DNA from: Mycobacterium sp. AZCC_0083
GTDB lineage: Bacteria; Actinomycetota; Actinomycetes; Mycobacteriales; Mycobacteriaceae
DNA length: 64,000 nucleotides
Direction of reading: 5' to 3'
Assembly (NCBI RefSeq): GCF_014202335.1
Contig: NZ_JACHGP010000006.1
Span: forward strand, 62,001-126,000
Part shown: piece after piece, positions 60,431-64,000 of the stretch
How the letters are laid out: each line of letters opens with the position of its first letter
Numbering within the stretch: the stretch's first letter is position 1
The notes under the pieces: model-generated
The model's database searches: none
The model's input: only the letters and a program-made list of their open reading frames with translations
Told to the model about the DNA's origin: nothing
Translations under genes and position numbers: made by a program

Positions 60431-61404
60431 CCACCGACGCCGCCGCCCCAGTGCCGCAGGGGAAGTCGGCGCGCACGCGTCACCGCCTGCCGAGGCAGAA
60501 GCTGCGGCAGGAGGGGCAGGATGGCACCACGGAGGAGAGCACGGAGGAGGCCACTGAGGTGGTCGCCGAGGCCGAAGCCGAGGTCGAAACAGAGGCCGCC
60601 GACACCGAGATCGCCGAACCAGAAACCGCCGTCGTCGAACCCGCCGCGCCGCGCCGCCGATTTCGGTGGCGCCGGTCGAAGACGGTCGAGCAGCCGATCG
60701 CGGCGGAGAGCGAAATAACCGAATCCTTCGTCGAAGTACCCGAATCCAGCACGGAGACAACGGAACCCGAGACCAAGGCTGCCGAGGACACCGAGTCCGC
60801 CGAGGACACCGAGGTATCAGGCGCGTCCGGCGAGGAGCCCGACGAGCAGGCGGAACCCGAGGAGCCACCCGTTCTGGTGCCACACCGGACCGCAGGCCTG
60901 GCGCTCAAGGTCACGGCGATCGTCGCAGGCATCCTGTTCGTCGGAGCGGCCGCGTTCGCAGGCTCGACGATGCAGCCCTACCTTGCCGATCGGGCGGCAG
61001 CGCAAACCAAGTTCGAGATCGCCGAGACGGCGGCGAAAGCCATCACGACGTTGTGGACCTATACCCCCGAGGACATGGACGGGCTGCCCGACCGCGCGGG
61101 CAAGTTCCTCTCGGGTGACTTCGCTTCCGAGTACCGCCGTTACATCGACGCCATCGTCGAGACAAACAAGCAGGCTCAGGTCACCAACAACACGCAGGTG
61201 CTCGGTGCGGCAGTGGAGTCGCTGGCACCGACGGAGGCGTCCGCGATCGTGTACACGAACTCGGTCGCCACCAGTCCGGTGACGAAGGGCATCCCGTCGC
61301 TGCGGTATCTGTCCTACCGGCTGACGATGGAGCTGCGGAATCGCGAGTGGCTGATCACCAAGATGACGGCGGTCACGTCGCTGGACCTGACGCCCAAGCT
61401 CTAG
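60397..61404 (+). CDS. Mce-associated membrane protein with acidic N terminus (Rv0178-like)
   Basis: The 335-residue protein has about 160 residues of low-complexity Glu/Thr/Ala-rich sequence, interrupted by a basic RRRFRWRRSK patch. One membrane segment (VTAIVAGILFVGAAAFAGS) and an NTF2-like extracytoplasmic domain end the chain. It corresponds to Rv0178, the last Mce-associated gene. The GTG start at 60397 overlaps the preceding gene by 34 bases. The acidic region is probably disordered and may bind the cytoplasmic side of the complex. Confidence 0.83.
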   Translation: MEDQPTDSGDLTTDAAAPVPQGKSARTRHRLPRQKLRQEGQDGTTEESTEEATEVVAEAEAEVETEAADTEIAEPETAVVEPAAPRRRFRWRRSKTVEQPIAAESEITESFVEVPESSTETTEPETKAAEDTESAEDTEVSGASGEEPDEQAEPEEPPVLVPHRTAGLALKVTAIVAGILFVGAAAFAGSTMQPYLADRAAAQTKFEIAETAAKAITTLWTYTPEDMDGLPDRAGKFLSGDFASEYRRYIDAIVETNKQAQVTNNTQVLGAAVESLAPTEASAIVYTNSVATSPVTKGIPSLRYLSYRLTMELRNREWLITKMTAVTSLDLTPKL

Positions 61405-61411
61405 CGCCGCC

Positions 61412-62104
61412 ATGGCAGTTGAATCGCCTGTGTCCCAACGGATGACGGTCGTCGCGCTGATGCTGCTGACGTTCGCCACCGGGCTCGTCGACGCCATCAG
61501 CGTGCTGGTGCTCGGCCACGTCTTCGTCGCAAATATGACGGGAAACGTGATCTTCCTTGGCTTCTGGTTCGTGGAGCACACCGTCGTCGACCTGACCGCC
61601 GCCGTCGTCGCATTCGTCAGCTTCGTCGCAGGCACGGTGCTCGGCGGACGACTTGCGCGCCACCTCGACACCGAGGTGCGCCGCTGGCTGACGGTCGCGC
61701 TCGGCATCGAGGTGCTGATCTTGACGACCCTGTCGATCCTGGCAGGCACCGGCGTGTTGGCCTATCAGGGCTACGACCGGCTCATCATCATCGCCGGACT
61801 CGCCGTCAGCTTCGGCAGCCAGAACGCGGCGGCCAGGCAGTTCGGCATCCAGGAACTCAGCACCACCGTCCTGACGCAGACCATCGTGGGCATCGGGTTC
61901 GACAGCCGACTCGCAGGCGGCACCGGACAGCGGGAGAAGCTCCGCTACGGGGTGGTCCTGACGATGCTCGGGGGCGCGGTCGTCGGTGCCACCATGACGC
62001 GGTTCACCGTGTCACCGGTGATCGGACTGGCCGCCGTCGTGGTCGCCGTCAGCGCCGCGATCTTCAGGTTCGGTCCCGCTCGGGTCCCCACGGACCACGG
62101 TTAG
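61412..62104 (+). CDS. YoaK/DUF1275 family membrane protein
   Basis: The 230-residue protein has six membrane segments, with GLVDAISVLVLGHVFVANMTGNVIFLGF as the DUF1275 signature and GLAVSFGSQNAAARQFGIQELSTTVLTQT in the second half. The function of the family is unknown; a small-molecule transport role is suggested by its membrane topology. It begins 8 bases after the last Mce-associated gene, so read-through from the mce1 operon is possible. Confidence 0.85.
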   Translation: MAVESPVSQRMTVVALMLLTFATGLVDAISVLVLGHVFVANMTGNVIFLGFWFVEHTVVDLTAAVVAFVSFVAGTVLGGRLARHLDTEVRRWLTVALGIEVLILTTLSILAGTGVLAYQGYDRLIIIAGLAVSFGSQNAAARQFGIQELSTTVLTQTIVGIGFDSRLAGGTGQREKLRYGVVLTMLGGAVVGATMTRFTVSPVIGLAAVVVAVSAAIFRFGPARVPTDHG

Positions 62105-62112
62105 CCTGAGTC

Positions 62113-62943
62113 ATGCCATCTGTACTCGTCACCGGCGCTGGCCGGGGCATAGGTCGGTCGATCGCCGAGCACCTCGCGGGTCGTGACTGGGATGTGATCG
62201 CCGGGGTGCGCAGCGAGACGGCCGCCGCTGCGGTGACCGCGGCCAATCCACGCCGGATCAAGGCCGTCATTCTCGACGTGACCAATGATGCGCACATCGC
62301 CGAACTCTCCGAATCGCTGCCAGCACGTCTCGACGGCATCGTGAACAACGCAGGCATCGCCGTCGGCGGGCCGATCGAGGCCGTTGGTACCGATGACTGG
62401 CGAAGGCAGTTGGAGGTCAACGTCATCGGGCAGCTGGCCGTGACGCGCGCGGTGCTGCCACGGCTGCGGGCGTCGCACGGCAGGATCGTGTTCATCTCGA
62501 GCGTCAACGGCAGGCTGTCGATGCCGATGGTCGGGCCGTACTGCGCATCGAAGTTCGCGCTGGAGGCCGCCGCCGACGCGCTGCGAATGGAGCTGCGGCC
62601 GTGGCACATTCCGGTGGTGATCGTCGAACCCGCGCAGACCGACACCGACATGTGGCGAACGGCCGACACCATGGTCGAAGAGGCCGAGGCCGCGCTGACG
62701 CCCGACCAGCGCGCCTTGTACGCAAGGCACATCGCTGGCATGAAGAAGATGGTCCCCATGGCGCAACGGATGGCGGTGGATCCCGCCAAGGTGTCTGCCG
62801 TGGTCGAGACGTCGCTCACCACGCGACGGCCACGCGCTCGCTACGTCGTCGGCGCCGGCCCCAAGGCCCAGGTGATCCTGATGGCCAACCTGCCCGCCGC
62901 CGTTCGCGACCTGGTGCTGCGCAAGGTCTCCGGACAGCCGTAG
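62113..62943 (+). CDS. Short-chain dehydrogenase/reductase
   Basis: The 276-residue classical SDR has the TGxxxGIG motif VTGAGRGIGRSI, NNAG in IVNNAGIAVGG, the catalytic Ser in IVFISSVNGRLS and Tyr-x-x-x-Lys in GPYCASKFAL. A C-terminal hydrophobic tail suggests a lipid or retinol-type substrate, as in mycobacterial homologues. It is an NAD(P)-dependent oxidoreductase. It starts 9 bases after the DUF1275 stop. Confidence 0.88.
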   Translation: MPSVLVTGAGRGIGRSIAEHLAGRDWDVIAGVRSETAAAAVTAANPRRIKAVILDVTNDAHIAELSESLPARLDGIVNNAGIAVGGPIEAVGTDDWRRQLEVNVIGQLAVTRAVLPRLRASHGRIVFISSVNGRLSMPMVGPYCASKFALEAAADALRMELRPWHIPVVIVEPAQTDTDMWRTADTMVEEAEAALTPDQRALYARHIAGMKKMVPMAQRMAVDPAKVSAVVETSLTTRRPRARYVVGAGPKAQVILMANLPAAVRDLVLRKVSGQP

Positions 62944-62952
62944 TCAGAATCC

Positions 62953-63723
62953 GTGCAGGTCTTCGTCAAGCGTGCGCCCGCGGCACCGCCAGGCTTCTTC
63001 GCGTGCGAAGTCGCGGGTCTGAGGTGGCTCGCGGCGGCGCAGGGCGGAGCGGCCTGCGCGCGGGTCATCGGTCACGACGAAACGAGTCTGACGCTGGAGC
63101 GGCTGAGCTCGGTGGCGCCCGACCGCGCAACAGCCCACCGATTCGGTGCAACGCTGGCCAACACCCACGATGCCGGTGCCACGGCGTTCGGTGCGCCGCC
63201 CGACGGCTGGACCGGACCCGGGTTCTTCGGTCCGCTGCACCAGCCGCTGCCGATGTCGCTGACCGGCCACCGGACGTGGGGCGCCTTCTACGCGACCGAA
63301 CGTCTCGCGCCGATGGCCGAACTGGCCGCGCCACGGTTGGGTGCGGACGTTAGCGCTGACGTCGAGGCGGTGATCTCGAGGTGCAGCCGGGGGGATTTCG
63401 ACGACGACGACCGGCCTGCACGACTGCACGGCGACCTGTGGAGTGGCAACGTCATGTGGACCGCCGACGGCGTGGTCCTGATCGATCCCGCCGCGCACGG
63501 TGGCCATCGCGAGACCGACCTAGCAATGTTGGCGCTGTTCGGTTGTCCCTTCCTCGACACCGTGATCGACGGCTACCAGGAGCGACGGCGGCTACGGCCT
63601 GGCTGGCGTCTACGAACCGGGCTGCACCAGCTGTACCCGTTGCTGGCGCACGTCGTGCTGTTCGGCGCAGGCTACGCCGCGCAGGCCGGTTCAGCCGCCA
63701 GCACCGCGCTCACTGCCTCCTAA
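62953..63723 (+). CDS. Fructosamine kinase family protein
   Basis: The 256-residue aminoglycoside-phosphotransferase-fold protein has the catalytic loop RLHGDLWSGNVMW and the metal-binding VLIDPAAHGGHRETDLAML, both typical of the fructosamine/ketosamine-3-kinase family that repairs glycated proteins. The N-terminal ATP-binding half is shorter than in eukaryotic members (VFVKRAPAAPPGFFACEVAGLRWL). It starts at GTG 62953, 9 bases after the SDR stop. Its substrate here may be a small glycated amine. Confidence 0.85.
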   Translation: MQVFVKRAPAAPPGFFACEVAGLRWLAAAQGGAACARVIGHDETSLTLERLSSVAPDRATAHRFGATLANTHDAGATAFGAPPDGWTGPGFFGPLHQPLPMSLTGHRTWGAFYATERLAPMAELAAPRLGADVSADVEAVISRCSRGDFDDDDRPARLHGDLWSGNVMWTADGVVLIDPAAHGGHRETDLAMLALFGCPFLDTVIDGYQERRRLRPGWRLRTGLHQLYPLLAHVVLFGAGYAAQAGSAASTALTAS

Positions 63724-64000
63724 TTGACGGAAACGTCATGAGTTGGCCCAGCTCAGGCCGAGCCCGCAGCGCAGGTGGCCGCTATCGTAAAGATAATGAG
63801 TACATCTAATCGAAATACGAAGAGCGCTGCCAGTGATGTTTGCGGGACGCAAGGCCGTCGAACCTCGTTGTGGCGGCGCTGATCCCGGCGACACGGGAGC
63901 TGCACGTACTTGCGATGGGAATTTGCCAGCAATTTCTAGTATTGGCGCCTGCGTAAATGTTAACGTCCACGTAAGTGGGCGACACGTTCGGGGAAAGGAC
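63724..64000. other. Downstream intergenic region at the window end
   Basis: About 277 bases, AT-richer from 63780, with no supported ORF. The final bases GGGGAAAGGAC form a strong Shine-Dalgarno-like sequence, suggesting that a plus-strand gene begins just beyond 64000 and that its promoter lies here. Confidence 0.5.

Noticed and set aside
1..64000. tRNA, rRNA, CRISPR arrays and transposase genes
   Set aside because: I scanned intergenic regions for T-loop-like motifs, spaced repeats and transposase motifs and found none; a tRNAscan or Rfam search could still reveal small RNAs.

Overview
The window is about 64 kb of high-GC actinobacterial DNA that reads as a Mycobacterium (fast-growing, Mycolicibacterium-type) chromosome. 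The main support is gene order. ptpB, fadE2, pnt transhydrogenase genes, a TetR regulator, a zinc alcohol dehydrogenase, a thioesterase, a TB18.5-like SRPBCC protein, a GntR regulator, fadD5, yrbE1A/B, mce1A-F and four Mce-associated genes occur in an order that follows the M. tuberculosis Rv0153c-Rv0178 (mce1) region. No rRNA, tRNA, CRISPR array, transposase or complete mobile element was recognised.

Layout. 1-9.3 kb: end of an EthD-like gene, a frame-broken small gene, ptpB-fadE2 (minus), a NarL-type two-component pair (plus), DUF4193, a hemerythrin-like protein, a degenerate GGDEF membrane protein, an MFS exporter and a LysR regulator. 9.3-13.5 kb: acyl-CoA dehydrogenase and PntB/PntA, with PntA as one fused chain rather than the split PntAa/PntAb of M. 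tuberculosis. 13.5-18.5 kb: a secreted DUF732 protein, a truncated-globin-like protein, an orphan SigF-family sigma factor, and a taurine/sulfonate ABC transporter preceded by a 12-codon poly-cysteine leader ORF. 18.6-36.4 kb: a cell-envelope or exopolysaccharide locus. It has a GH6 cellulase-like protein; a six-gene minus-strand operon (GT2, GT4, GT-C-like, membrane protein, Wzx-like flippase, GT4); a divergent plus-strand operon (SGNH hydrolase, GT4, HxxxD acyltransferase, stand-alone ketosynthase, FAD-oxidoreductase-like protein); and an unusual histidine kinase with a tandem second half plus its LuxR-type regulator. Relative to the M. tuberculosis order, about 13.5-36.9 kb looks inserted between pnt and the TetR gene.

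36.9-46.4 kb: a 36-residue microprotein divergent from TetR, a methyltransferase, a GbsR/MarR regulator with a large inverted-repeat operator facing a 606-residue acyl-CoA dehydrogenase, an MFS-transporter remnant, a sulfite-oxidase-like molybdoenzyme, alcohol dehydrogenase, thioesterase, 2-hydroxyacid dehydrogenase, SRPBCC protein and Mce1R-like GntR. 46.5-61.4 kb: fadD5 and the complete mce1 lipid-import operon with its accessory proteins, mostly joined by ATGA/GTGA-type overlaps. 61.4-64 kb: a DUF1275 membrane protein, a short-chain dehydrogenase and a fructosamine-kinase-like protein.

Most notable: the poly-Cys attenuator-type leader of the sulfonate operon; a 39-nt in-frame repeat shared by an acyl-CoA dehydrogenase and an Mce-associated protein; the glycan/acyl gene cluster with its tandem-architecture kinase; the overlooked microprotein; and several strong palindromic operator candidates. 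All functional calls come from reading motifs and recalled families; no database search was run.
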